From assembly GCA_002803225.1 (NCBI GenBank), contig NXFV01001464.1, positions 1-28,522 of the forward strand: a stretch of 28,522 nt of DNA. The letters run 5' to 3'. The DNA is from Gamarada debralockiae. Taxonomy: Eukaryota > Ascomycota > Leotiomycetes > Helotiales > Hyphodiscaceae. The notes beneath the pieces were generated by a model. It had not been told where the DNA came from. It searched no databases and saw only the letters and a program-made list of their open reading frames with translations. Made by a program: the position numbers and the translations under genes. Positions 1-9,552 of the stretch are shown here, piece after piece (position 1 is the stretch's first letter; each line of letters starts with the position of its first letter).

Positions 1-209
1 AATAAAAATAAAAATAATAAAAATAATAAAAATAAAAATAATAAAAATAAAAATAATAAAAAATAAAAAATAATAAAAATAAAAAATAATAAAAATAATA
101 AAAATAAAAATAATAAAAATAATAAAAATAAAAATAATAAAAATAAAAATAATAAAAATAAAAATAATAAAAATAAAAATAATAAAAAATAAAAATAATA
201 AAAATAAAA
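1..209. repeat. AT-rich simple repeat (TAATAAAAA-type)
   Basis: About 209 bases made only of A and T, built from irregular alternation of TAAAAA and TAA units. It stops abruptly at the start of a unique sequence. It is not a TTAGGG telomere array. It may be an expanded poly-A tail of a retroelement or simply a microsatellite; the sequence does not decide between these. Confidence 0.95.
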
Positions 210-214
210 CATAC

Positions 215-335
215 AACAGCAGGTATTCGCTGATGGTCACCCACTCAACTACTAATCTGCCGATCTGAGGCTTATGTATGGCAGAGCGGACGGGATGCCC
301 AGTTTTCCTCAGTCTGTGGTCGTATGTATTAAAAG
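215..335 (+). repeat. Dispersed repeat, short copy (deletion derivative)
   Basis: This stretch shares two blocks with 6855-7120. One is a block containing the motif ACTCAACTACTAATCT followed by CGATCTGAG and AGAGCG. The other is a 3' block with the motif CCCAGTTTTCCTCAGTCTG. The roughly 150 bp that separate the blocks in the other copy are absent here. It looks like a decayed, internally deleted mobile-element copy. The family was not recognised. Confidence 0.7.
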
Positions 336-1866
336 AAGCTTAATTTTCAAATATTTACCGCCACAAAATCAGGTGAATTAGCCAAAGTGGACGGGGAAAG
401 TTGTTCTGATACTCTTGTGCTTGAGCCTCAGGTCCACACAATGACGTTTATCACGTGCTATGGCGGCAGAATTCATCAAACGCCAAGCATACGGCCAAAA
501 GTAATCGGACTGGCAGGGGTCAGCGTCAAGACTCGCAGAGCAACGAGTACAGCGCCTGGGAAACCTAAAGGAATTTCGGTTATACAGGCCTTCAGCCCTG
601 AAGAATGGGCCCAAGCAGCCTAGAAGTCCCTAATTGCTATGCAACCTGTGTGGCGTGTACTGTCGGCTTCAGATCGCAGGTCTTCGTCTTTGATGTTTTC
701 TTTCGTGACATCGACAATGTGCCAACCGTCCCTTGTGTCTTCTCGTTGTAGAGAGACATTCGGTGATTGTTGAGGAAGGAGAGACTTTGGAGGGGGCAAA
801 AAGCGATGGATTGCAAACGTTGGATCCTCACGTTGGATCCTCACCAAGAGTCGCAACATTGGTGCCGACTCTGTTTTCAGGAAATAATGGCCGTCGGATA
901 GTTTAGACAACAAAGTCATCCTTGTTGGGTGTTCACAGGCTAAGGATAGGAATAGCAATTTCCTGTGACATTAGTTAATCCGGCAATAATCAATGACTCT
1001 TCAACTTACCAGCTATGCATCTTTTTGGATGACCTAACATTTTGTTTCTTCGTGCCAACTGCGCCTTTTATTTCAGGTGTTCCGGAGTTCGAGTATGACG
1101 GTGGAGGCGTTGAGAGTAAACCAGGTAGCAAAGTGGATGTTAGAGGTGGTGACGGAGATGACCGAACATCGAACTCCAGCTTCAACAGTCCCGTCATGGA
1201 CACCGTCTCCGACTGATATCCAACTTGCCACTAAATAAAATCACGAACTGAAATCCTCAGGTACCTTGTTCTAGCATACATGCAACGTGGTTGCGAATGG
1301 CTGGAGATGAATAAATGGGTATGGAGGGGCAATTTTGAATTACGAATGGATTTGGAAGGGAAGATGGCTGATCAAGTGGGTTGTGTGAAGATTGCTCCAT
1401 TGTGCATGTTGGATAAATCTGTCTCTGATTGAGTCTAGCATCAGAGTCGGCCTGCTAGGATGGTCAAAGTTCAGTCCGGTCAATTGCCCCTCTCGGATGG
1501 CGTCAGTGAAGGAAAGTATGAGCATTTGTTACAGGATCAAGGCCATAGATGACGCCGTACTCAGCTTTTGGAGCCAGTTAGACCAAAATGACCTATTTCA
1601 GGAGTAAAAAATGAGGAAGCGTGCATATATCGTCCACCCTTAGCCACGAGTCACAGAGCCTCGTAACTGCAACTCTTTGTCGTGCTTTTAGGAGGAAACG
1701 CGCTGTTGGTATTCTTGTAAATTTTGGCTTCGGTTGCTAACAGCAGAGACTCGATACTTGAGCAGCCCCCGAAGATAGCGGCGCACTTCATATGAGCTGG
1801 CCGGCAACACTAGTATTTGAATTCTGCCCCCGACCCTTTAACAAGTCCCAGATACGTGCATATAGC
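336..1866. other. Gene-poor stretch, no supported gene
   Basis: Only short overlapping open frames on both strands are present (the longest about 112 codons at 620-958, minus). None shows a recognisable domain or a convincing splice structure. A 13-bp direct duplication containing GTTGGATCCTCAC lies at about 820-845. I see no gene here that I can support. Confidence 0.5.
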
Positions 1867-3456
1867 TTAGTCTTCTGGCTCTTCCTCTCTTCCTCCCTGT
1901 CTTGCCCCCGCCCTCTCGTCCGATTCTTTTTGCTCCTTTACCTTGCACATCTTGACGTGCCTCCTCAAATTATCATACCGTGAGTACTTATTGCTACAAT
2001 GTTCACACGCATATGGCTTTACGTTCTCTGCATGCACCGTCCCAACGTGCCTCCTCAGATCTTTCGGAAAGTCGAAGCTAGCACTACACTGGTCGCAATG
2101 CTGTCTCCTGCCGCCGCGATGGGGGTTGCGATAGTACATGGGATCCTGTGATAGAGATATGGTTTTGTGTTCTGATCTTGATGCATCAAGTCTTCTTGGT
2201 GGCGCAGAGCTGGGAAAGGGCTTAGCTGTTGATTGCCGGGTCGGGCTGTTTGTCCTGGCCGTCTCGACAGGTCCCCCAGAGGAAGATGGTCGAAGACTTA
2301 AGTAGCTGATATGGTCCTCTAGAGCCGAGGAGCTCCCTGTTGTGTGATTCAGAGCATTTGAATATTCGTTGGGCGCCGTATCGGCAGGTCGCAAACGTAT
2401 CGCGGGGTTATTCATCGCCGCTGTCGCGAGCGCTCCTCCTCCTCCACCTTCAGAGGCCGGTAGAGGCTCCCTATCCAATCCACCCCCGCTGCTACCAGTG
2501 GCCGTTTCTTCTTCCATGGAGGTATCATCGAGAAGAAAACGTTTCGAGAAATTGTCAATCATCTTGATCGTCTTGGCAGCTGCTGTTATATCCGACCCAT
2601 AAGTCTTCTCAACATACTCCCTGAAGGATAGTATAGTGCCTAAACGCACGTCCGAGGCATCCAGCTGTGCAGACGCTGGACAATGAGTCTCCCCTGGAAA
2701 GAGTATCTTGTACATTTGAAACCATTTCTTTTCGTTTAAAATTTGTGCAGCGCTATCATGTTTGAATATTTCATCCAGTCGCCACCATATATCCTCGGTG
2801 ATGCCGTCGAACGTCGGCGGTGGATCCTTTTCTTTGCATACCCGCCTCCTGATGTGTTCGTCGCGGCTGGTCCTGTTTGACCATATTTCCCCACAGGTTG
2901 GGCAATAGTAATCCGGCGCCGAGTGTTTTTCACGCAAGTGTTTACGGATCCTCTCCAGATCTGGGAATCCCATTGTGAGACAGGTGCTGTGGCTCTTCCG
3001 ATTTTGCTTGCCGTATGGACATGCGAAAGACGATGTCGTCGGCGGCGGCGGTGCCTTTAATCTTTTATTTGGGCCTATCTCATGCTCTTCATCCGAGGGA
3101 CTAGCAGTCGCAGCACCTGTGCGGCTTCGTTTGCTGGATCTGCGCGATGAAGCTGCGGTCCATCCGGATGTGGACAGGTCTGAAGCACCGGCCTCATTAC
3201 CCAGATCGAAGGGACGCTCCACAGAGCTCTCACTTTTGCTGGAATCTGGGACGACTCCTGATAGAGGCCTGGGAATGTCTTGTTCCATTCTCAAGTGATC
3301 GTGCTTTTGGTCTTGAGATGTGGATGAGGAGGATGTTCGCACGTTCGTGTTTCTTGGGGGCGAGGTGAGGCGGCCTCGAGGCACGGGCGATGTTTCACGT
3401 GACGTATATGAGGCCAGGGTAATTACACGGGTGTGATATGCCGGGACCGAAAGCAT
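1867..3456 (-). CDS. C2H2-type zinc-finger protein, 529 aa
   Basis: A single uninterrupted frame of 529 codons; an in-frame stop lies 30 bases upstream of the ATG, so the start is bounded. The N-terminal ~140 residues are Ser/Pro-rich and probably disordered. Residues ~145-210 hold a Cys/His-rich pair beginning FACPYGKQ, with HLREKH then CPTC and EHIRRRVC, a pattern common in fungal zinc-finger proteins of unknown role. Residues 453-475 form a canonical C-X2-C-X12-H-X4-H finger and 482-504 a second finger of C-X2-C-X12-H-X3-C form, both with the LRRHV helix. The tail is basic then acidic. The protein is likely nuclear and DNA-binding; the target is unknown. The segment ~225-330 is helical and charged. 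An internal Met at residue ~57 (MEQDIPRP) is an alternative start. No introns are needed. Confidence 0.85.
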   Translation of the reverse strand: MLSVPAYHTRVITLASYTSRETSPVPRGRLTSPPRNTNVRTSSSSTSQDQKHDHLRMEQDIPRPLSGVVPDSSKSESSVERPFDLGNEAGASDLSTSGWTAASSRRSSKRSRTGAATASPSDEEHEIGPNKRLKAPPPPTTSSFACPYGKQNRKSHSTCLTMGFPDLERIRKHLREKHSAPDYYCPTCGEIWSNRTSRDEHIRRRVCKEKDPPPTFDGITEDIWWRLDEIFKHDSAAQILNEKKWFQMYKILFPGETHCPASAQLDASDVRLGTILSFREYVEKTYGSDITAAAKTIKMIDNFSKRFLLDDTSMEEETATGSSGGGLDREPLPASEGGGGGALATAAMNNPAIRLRPADTAPNEYSNALNHTTGSSSALEDHISYLSLRPSSSGGPVETARTNSPTRQSTAKPFPSSAPPRRLDASRSEHKTISLSQDPMYYRNPHRGGRRQHCDQCSASFDFPKDLRRHVGTVHAENVKPYACEHCSNKYSRYDNLRRHVKMCKVKEQKESDERAGARQGGREEEPED

Positions 3457-3688
3457 GACTAAGCGAGAGAGGTGCCGAGCAGTCAGTCAAGTAGTCGAAT
3501 ACATGGACTTGGATGGTGAGGTGAAAGAGAACCTGAAGAATTCACGATTGGCCCTTCGGTACTGTAGGATGCGTGTGATCATCGCACTCAACTTGGGCCC
3601 TAATACGAGGATATTCTTTTAGTACAGTACAGTACGGTAGCACGTACTCTTAGTGGGGGTTGTTGTACATATGGCTAGTCAAGTTAGA

Positions 3689-3850
3689 GCGGCGTGGTCT
3701 CAGCTCGTGTGGGAGGAGGGAGCCACTCATGCGTTCAAAAAAAACCCCCCCCCCTCATACCAGAGAGGCGTGGCCTCAGCTCATTGGGAGGAGGAGGCGT
3801 CTCATACGTAAAAAAAGCAGTGGGGCCTGGCCTCAAGCGTAAAAAAATCC
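3689..3850 (+). repeat. Degenerate minisatellite, ~77-bp unit
   Basis: Two copies of a unit containing GCGTGG(T/C)CTCAGCTC, then GGGAGGAGG and CTCAT(A/G)CGT, begin at about 3691 and 3768. A partial third copy lies near 3824. Each unit ends in a run of A, and the first has an adjacent C run. It lies just upstream of, and differs from, the 244-bp tandem repeat. Confidence 0.7.
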
Positions 3851-3907
3851 CTCATCGAATCACACACGAGAATGTGTTAGGAGGCCTAGCTAGTGGCTAG
3901 TGGCTGT

Positions 3908-4404
3908 GAGGCCGGTTTTAAGTACCTAATATGAGAATGAGTCAGGAGGCCAGTCCAACTAGTGGCTGTGAGGCCGGTTTGAAGCACCCTAATGCGAGAA
4001 TGTGTCAGGAGGCCAGTCCAGCTACTGGTCATGAGGCCAGTTTCCGACTTGAAGATTTGCTAAGTGAGGCCAGGTACCCCTGGCGCCAAGACTCTCAATA
4101 CAAGTCCCACTGCCCATTGAATTTCACGACATCATCTTCAGCTCGGTGTGGAGGCCGGTTTGAAGCACCCTAATACGAGAATGTGTCAGGAGGCCAGTCC
4201 AACTAGTGGCTGTGAGGCCGGTTTGAAGCACCCTAATACGAGAATGTGTCAGGAGGCCAGTCCAGCTACTGGTCATGAGGCCAGTTTCCGACTTGAAGAT
4301 TTGCTAAGTGAGGCCAGGTACCCCTGGCGCCAAGACTCTCACTACAAGTCCCACTGCCCATTGAATTTCACGACATCATCTTCAGCTCGGTGTGGAGGCC
4401 GGTG
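3908..4404 (+). repeat. Tandem repeat: 244-bp unit x2 with nested ~61-bp units
   Basis: Copy 1 is 3908-4150, copy 2 is 4151-4394, and a third copy starts at 4395 and breaks off after about 10 bases. The two copies are nearly identical except for the first 40 bases. Inside each copy the first ~125 bases are two diverged ~61-bp subunits built around GAGGCC(G/A)GTTT and TGTCAGGAGGCCAGTCCA. The longer unit therefore arose after the shorter one. A further partial subunit precedes copy 1 at about 3868-3907. Open frames through the repeats are by-products of the repetition. Confidence 0.9.
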
Positions 4405-4442
4405 CGGAGGGTTATGAGGCCGCTTACGACCCTCATCAGAGC

Positions 4443-4448
4443 TATAAA
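4443..4448 (+). promoter_or_regulatory. TATA box upstream of 4573 ORF
   Basis: TATAAA lies 130 bases upstream of the ATG at 4573. It is followed by a C run and a CA/CT-rich tract (about 4481-4545), which would form the 5' untranslated region. The spacing and the pyrimidine-rich leader fit a fungal core promoter. The evidence is motif and position only. Confidence 0.45.
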
Positions 4449-4572
4449 TCCCCCCCTTCTGACCAGCAATATACTTCCTCCGACACACACATCTACACAC
4501 TCTCACGCACTCACACATACTTTGATACACACACTATCCATTGCCCACCATCTCTGTCTCCTTCCTTCAACT

Positions 4573-4968
4573 ATGGCGAAGAGACAGAAAGAGACGAAGG
4601 TGATGTTGGAACTGACAAAGAGAGTGACGACATCCGATCCTCGCCAGGACCAGCATCAGGCATCTACCAGAGAACGCCGCCGTCAACACCGTCGTTCGCG
4701 TACATCTTCTCGCCGGCGCCATCCCGAGTCAGCAACTCTAGAGACTCTGGCAGGGGAACGGGCACGGGCGGATGCGCACGAACATTTGCAAACGGCGATC
4801 AAGGTGCAGGAACTGACCGAGGAAGAGGCGAAGAATGCTTCAGAGAAGCAGCTAGGTAGTAAGACTATGATGGCCCTTTTGGATCAGAACGATGCGGCGT
4901 TGGACAATCTAAGGAAAGCGAGGGAGAGGGTGAGGAAGCTGGGGGAGAGCGAATGGGCCAAGAATTAG
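4573..4968 (+). CDS. Hypothetical small charged protein, 131 aa
   Basis: An ATG after a TATA box and a CA-rich leader opens a 131-codon frame without introns. The first ~50 residues are very basic (RERRRQHRR and SSRRRH motifs). The rest is acidic and basic residues in a helical or coiled-coil pattern, ending near KARERVRKLGESEW. The second half uses many G/C-ending codons, which supports real coding. No domain is recognised. A competing frame (4392-4859) runs through the same DNA, but it starts inside the minisatellite, so I prefer this one. The minisatellite lies directly upstream, so expression could depend on repeat copy number (inference). It may be a lineage-specific orphan or a non-coding stretch. 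Confidence 0.5.
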   Translation: MAKRQKETKVMLELTKRVTTSDPRQDQHQASTRERRRQHRRSRTSSRRRHPESATLETLAGERARADAHEHLQTAIKVQELTEEEAKNASEKQLGSKTMMALLDQNDAALDNLRKARERVRKLGESEWAKN

Positions 4969-5348
4969 GATGACTAGGTGGAGTATATTTCGGCGTGGTG
5001 AGTTATCCGAAACCCTTCGTGGCCATGGGCTACCCAGTTACCTGCTAACCATCGTGTCGAGGTAGGATACGCCGACTCGTGGTTGTGATCAGGCCTGGTG
5101 TCTTTCTTGTATTCAACTACCGGCTTCTCAGCTCGGCTCAACCTGAGAGATCATCGGACTGAACATCATCAACTGAGAACCAATTATCTAGTTGGAAGTG
5201 TTGGATGGTTGTCGAGAGGGTTTCATACTGGGTCGGGATCGATGGAAAGGTTTTGAAGCGTACACATGTCAACTAGTTTAGATCAGTTCTGGACATAGAT
5301 TGTAGTGTGATGAAATAAAGGGAGAAATATCAACAAGTTTAATTTCCT
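4969..5348. other. Intergenic, nothing seen
   Basis: Between the small ORF and the end of the minus-strand gene at 5349 there is no open frame or repeat that I can support. It presumably holds the 3' ends of both convergent genes. Confidence 0.5.
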
Positions 5349-6267
5349 TCAGCCGCCCCAATTGTCAATTATCTCCAAAGCCTCAAGCATAGTCTGCTTC
5401 TGCTGAGCGATTGATACACCTACAGTTGACTGCCTTGTGAGTTGCAGTTGTCCGGCAACTTTGCCCAGTTCAGTCTCAACCCTTATGGCTGAGTCTCGTT
5501 GCAGTGATAGGACTCACGGCGACGGTTTAAGTGCCACGACTGTCACAGTGCGACAAAGGTTGTATGTAAGGTGTGTATCCTGGCGTAGTGGTTACGAAGA
5601 GTGTCTACTTAACTCAATGCCGAAAGGGATAGCAACGAAATGCACCAGGAGGTGGGCCTGGTTGTGAGAATACCAGATGCGATGGTTTTCGGATAAGCTC
5701 GCGGCTTGCTTTATTTGCTTCTTCAACCAGATTTTGGAGCCAGTTATTGTATTAAGTGAACGGCTTTCTGTCTTCGAGTTAGCAGGGTTACAATTGAGTA
5801 CAAATTTGGAAGAGTAGGAGTTACCCTGCAGCAGAAAGCAGAACGGCAGCTAGTATTACTTGAAGATGAAGGAGCAGCACGTTAAGCAGCGCCCCATCCG
5901 TTACTTCTATAATCTTCTCCGGTGATTCCTTTAGGAACAAGGCCACGTTCTGGTTGATACTAGGCCTGAGAAGAGTTGTCTTCTCCACAGTAGTGTAGTG
6001 TTGTTCCAAAATAAGCTGAAAGTCAGAAAACCCGGTTTTTGTGAGCTGCTCTACTTCTCGATCGAGTATCACAGCACACATGCTCATATGTCTGAGTGTG
6101 AAAGCATCAGCCACCATATCCAGGGGACCACTGGTAACTGAAACGGCCTCAAGGGCAGAGGCAGCCTCTATAAAACTCTGGCGCATTGCTGCAATTTGGG
6201 CTTTGATGCTGTCCACAGTATCTTTTGATCCAACGTGGGTCACTACGATTGTGCTACCTCTGGTCAT
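5349..6267 (-). CDS. Unrecognised protein, proposed three-exon model (241 aa)
   Basis: Proposed exons on the minus strand are 6267-5905, 5825-5596 and 5481-5349. Intron 1 (79 nt) has donor GTAACG and acceptor CTGCAG. Intron 2 (114 nt) has donor GTAACC and an AAG acceptor. The phases fit (0, then 2). Exon 1 opens MTRGSTIVV and reads as mixed alpha-helical sequence; exon 2 continues GNSYSSKFV; exon 3 contains QQKQTMLEALEIIDNW before the stop. I do not recognise the family. The frame is open about 80 bases further upstream, to a TAG acceptor-like site near 6348. An overlapping frame begins MTSTNSFNF near 6401 in a different phase, so the true N-terminus may lie upstream or the gene may carry a frameshift. 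Reading exon 1 straight through would end in an unlikely hydrophobic tail at 5821. Intron 2 and the start are the weakest parts. Confidence 0.5.
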
Positions 6268-6348
6268 GCCTTTGATATTCAGGCCACGCGCTGAGTGACT
6301 TGTAGGAACTGGTGGACGCTCGAATTCATTGTTGTTGGGAGCTTTCTA

Positions 6349-6846
6349 CCGATTGTGGGGATGAGTAGAGGCTTAGAAAAGTTGAAGCTGTTGGTCGAAG
6401 TCATTAGAGGAGCCGAAGGAATTTATGTATGAGGGAATCACCATATATCTGGGAAACTTTCTGAGTTACTCCTTGATGAAAGTGAGGCGGGTGGGGATCA
6501 AGTATAGGTGACTAACGCTTAAAATATTGCGTTTTTCGCTTCACTTTCAGCGAATGACGTTAGAGGCAGAGACACAAGGCAACCTTATAGGAATAGAATG
6601 GAAGATGCGTCTTGTCCGCAGGATGAACAGATGGCCTAATAGAGAGGTAAGGTTGTAGAGACTACACGTGAAGGGTGTGTGAGGCGAGGGTGAGGAAGGG
6701 TGAGCGCGAGGTGAGACGAGGTTGAGAAAAGCGGCGAGGGGTTACGTGGGCTGTGCTTGGCGAGCATGCAGAAGGAGGTGGATAAACAACAACTATTAGA
6801 GTGCAAAATTAGGGACTGCAAAACTGCAACAAGGAGCGCCAAAAAC
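6349..6846. other. Intergenic, possible upstream exon only
   Basis: Apart from a possible upstream exon of the 5349-6267 gene (minus strand, about 6277-6401), I see no supported gene. The open frame at 6636-6974 on the minus strand is low-complexity and runs into the dispersed repeat, so I do not call it. Confidence 0.4.
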
Positions 6847-7230
6847 ATAAAACAGTAAGTATTCGCTCTCTCTGACTCAACTACTAATCTAACGATCTGA
6901 GAGTTATGAATAATAGAGCGAACACGGTGATGGTTGGTTATTTCTACTACGTGGGTCTCCGATTGGCGTGCCACGTGTTCGAATACAGAATTATATTTCC
7001 AAAATCGGATTTTCGTATTCTGAAAGGCAAATACGAATTTGATGGCCGAAGAGAGGCCAATGTACGGTCAAAGATAGGAGAGAGCCCAGTTTTCCTCAGT
7101 CTGTGGTCGTATGTATTAGCATTAATGCTGTTAGATTATATATTTGAACAAAAAGATGTGGTCTGCCGGAGCTACTTTGTAGATAAAAAGCGGGCGGGAT
7201 TTAGGACTTTGGAAGCCAGTCTGTAGTTAC
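6847..7230 (+). repeat. Dispersed repeat, longer copy
   Basis: This copy shares its first ~75 bases and a block at about 7085-7120 with 215-335. It keeps a middle part of about 150 bases that the other copy lacks. Near its left end GTATTCGCTCT and AGAGCGAACAC form an imperfect inverted repeat about 60 bp apart. The middle part contains CGAATAC/GTATTCT inverted motifs. An ORF across it (6906-7226) has no recognisable domain. It is probably a decayed DNA transposon or MITE; the family is unknown. Confidence 0.6.
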
Positions 7231-8103
7231 TTTACGAGGCGTGTAATAAAATGCAGATCACACATTATACTTTTACCATTAAAGTCTGCCACGAAAAATG
7301 ACCTCACCAAAGTCCATTTCTGTCTTTGGACCTGCCAACTGTAACTGTAAGCACCAGTGGCAAGCCTTCTCCTCCCTTGCGTGTGCTGTAGTAGCCAAAG
7401 CCGCTCTTAGCATCCCTTGTTTCCGTCTTTTGCATTATGTGGCCGTATCCTTGTGGTGACAACTGTTGTATAGAGATCCCTTATGTGTGGCCGGTGCCAC
7501 GTCTTCCAGGAGACTATGACTTAAGTTTGCGCTTGTCTCTCTAACACGTGAGCAGGAGCATAACAGGTCCTGCACAGCTCCAGTCGGGAGCCGCTGGCCT
7601 TCTTCCCCTTATAACTCTATAACCACGCCTTTAATTAATACACTCTTTATAGATAAATTATTAGTAACATAGCAAGTACCTGTGTCGGCGTTGGAGGCGT
7701 GCGGTATGTGTCGGCATTGGGTTATCACCTATATATAGTAGAATAGCAAATAAGGCTGTCAACCTTATTCTTGTGTCTTTTTGGCCAGATGGTAGAGTGG
7801 TTCAAAGCTATTCTCACCGCTCATATGCAGCTTGGTCAGCTGCCGTCACAGTACTTGTGCCTTAAAGCGCTAGGCAGGCGTGGCCGCGGATAAGGAGATC
7901 CTTACAAAAAGACCCACTTATGCTCTAGCCCTATCGCAGAAAGTATTAGCTGCCCTATAACTCCTCCTATATCTCCCTTATACTAGTATACTTTGCCTTG
8001 TTTACTTTACTAACCCTCTAATATATCTCTAGATACTGGCATTTTGAAAGTAAGCCCTTACTCTTGCCTTTATACAGTACTCAACAGCTTTTAATCAGGA
8101 TGA
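7231..8103. other. AT-rich gene-free stretch
   Basis: No open frame of note. Around 7782-7805 TGGTAGAGTGG resembles a tRNA A-box, but no B-box or cloverleaf follows. The stretch before 8104 has polypyrimidine runs and ATATATCT motifs. It is probably old repeat-derived DNA plus the upstream region of the Galpha-like gene. Confidence 0.4.
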
Positions 8104-9552
8104 GTCGACGAACAGCGTCCACCAATAAGTGTACCAAGTGCAACTCCTGCACTAGAGCCTGCGCTCGAAGCACATCTACCCCGTCCACAGAAGAATTCAA
8201 ACATAATTACCACTTGCGATGCGCCAGAGGCTCCTCAGCGACGAAAACAAAATTACTCTTCCTCGCGCAATCTGGGACGCATGCTTCGCCCCAAAATAAC
8301 CCTCGCTATGGATAAAGACGCTCTCAGATCCAGAGCTATTGATGAATCGTTGGAACGAGAAAGAAAGCTGCGCAACGAGTGCAAGATTTTACTCCTCGAC
8401 TGTTGTCCGAGTGGCAGCGGAAGCGATACCCTGTTTAAATGGATGAAAATCGTGGGAAATGGGTTTGCCAAGGATGAGCTTGAGAAATGCCGTGTCGAAA
8501 TACTTCGAATAGTGTTTGAAGGAGTGCAATTCTTTGCAAGATGGTTGCTGAATCTCACTTGGGAGCCTCACGACGACTTGGCCAAGACGAACGCAACAAC
8601 AGTCTTGGACCTTTCAAACTCACTGCATAGCTTGACACCAGAACTTGCGTGGGAGCTAAAGTCACTCCAGGAATGGGCAATGAAGAGAGAGAATTTACCA
8701 GAGGTTCCACTGCATTGGATAGACCCCTCCTGTTTTTGGTAAGTTTACCTAGCCCATTTCTCCTCCATAGCCACTATCACTGATGATCTAACGGTGAAAG
8801 CTTCTTTGACGAGATACAAAGAATTGCTCAGCCTGAGTACATTCCAACAGAAAGCGATATTCTCTGGCTACACTTGAAGGCTGAAGCACTAGAACCGGAC
8901 ATTGAGAGTAAATTTAGCTGGGGAGGGCTAAATGCGCATGCTATTATCGCCAGTGGTCTGAAGTCGGATCGGAAGAAGTGGATTCATCAATTCGAAAACT
9001 CCACAGCTATTATCTTCACCGTTGACCTTTGTTGGTATGACCAGGTCAACGTCCCCAAAGACTCGGATCATTAGACCAAACTTATGGAAAGCCTTGCTGC
9101 TTTCAGCTCCGTGGTAAACTCCCGGTGGTTCTTGCGATGCCTTTATTATCCTTCTCTTAACTAATTTCGACACGTTCAGATATCAGCTATGGCGGAGTCC
9201 GCTAACGGCTTATTATCCGGATTATTCTGGAGGCACAGACGCGATCAAAGCTGCTGATTACATATTAGGGCAGTTTGCTGAAATTAAACATGCTCATTTG
9301 GATCTTTACTACCATATGACAGACCGACATGACTACTCGGCTGTGAAGATTGTCTTTGATAGAGTGCAGGAGATAATCGTCACCAAAAACCTGCGCATCG
9401 ACGGCATCATACCGTACTCTCCTACAGGTATCTTGAAGGGAAGTGGATCAAAAAGATACCCCAGACTTGTGGAATCAGCAGACGCAGAAGTGGCATCAGA
9501 AGAGACAGAAGTGTCGGGAGAGACATACGAGGCCAAGCAAGGCCCCTCTTAA
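8104..9552 (+). pseudogene. Degenerate heterotrimeric G-protein alpha subunit
   Basis: Exon 1 (ATG at 8281 or upstream, to 8738) and exon 2 (8801-9552) are joined across a 62-nt intron with donor GTAAGT. The frame is open back to 8104, so an N-terminal extension is likely. Galpha landmarks are clear: CKILLL before the P-loop site, PEYIPTESDIL, DRKKWIHQFENSTAIIF, SVVNSRWF, YYPDYSGGTD and AVKIVFDRVQEIIV. The nucleotide-binding motifs are lost. The P-loop site reads DCCPSGSGSDT instead of GAGESGKST. The switch I Arg is His (LHLKA). DVGGQ reads IASGL, so the catalytic Gln is Leu. NKxD reads TNFD and the TCAT region reads TDRHD. Two lesions break the frame: a TAG at 9072-9074, and one extra base near 9135 that shifts NSRWFL into the frame of AFIILLL. 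A C-terminal extension of ~45 acidic residues follows. I call it a pseudogene; a pseudo-GTPase with sequence errors is the alternative. Confidence 0.85.

Noticed and set aside
1..209. Telomere or centromere repeat
   Set aside because: It contains only A and T in irregular TAAAAA/TAA units, with no TTAGGG-type array, and unique DNA starts right after it.
3931..4417. Two repeated ORFs (80 and 89 codons) containing RMCQEASP
   Set aside because: They are translations of the 244-bp minisatellite; the repeated peptide only mirrors the DNA repeat.
5770..5825. 57-nt intron with donor GTAACT and branch GCTAAC in the minus-strand gene
   Set aside because: It looks ideal by motif but breaks the frame; reading through it keeps a long open frame joined to intron 1 at 5826.
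7780..7910. tRNA or tRNA-derived SINE, from the A-box-like TGGTAGAGTGG
   Set aside because: No B-box (GGTTCRANTCC) at proper spacing and no cloverleaf could be drawn; an A-box match alone is common by chance.
9026..9074. Intron GTATGA to CATTAG removing the Galpha stop codon
   Set aside because: It would be about 40 nt, very short, and would delete the conserved YDQV segment; the single-base shift downstream would still remain.
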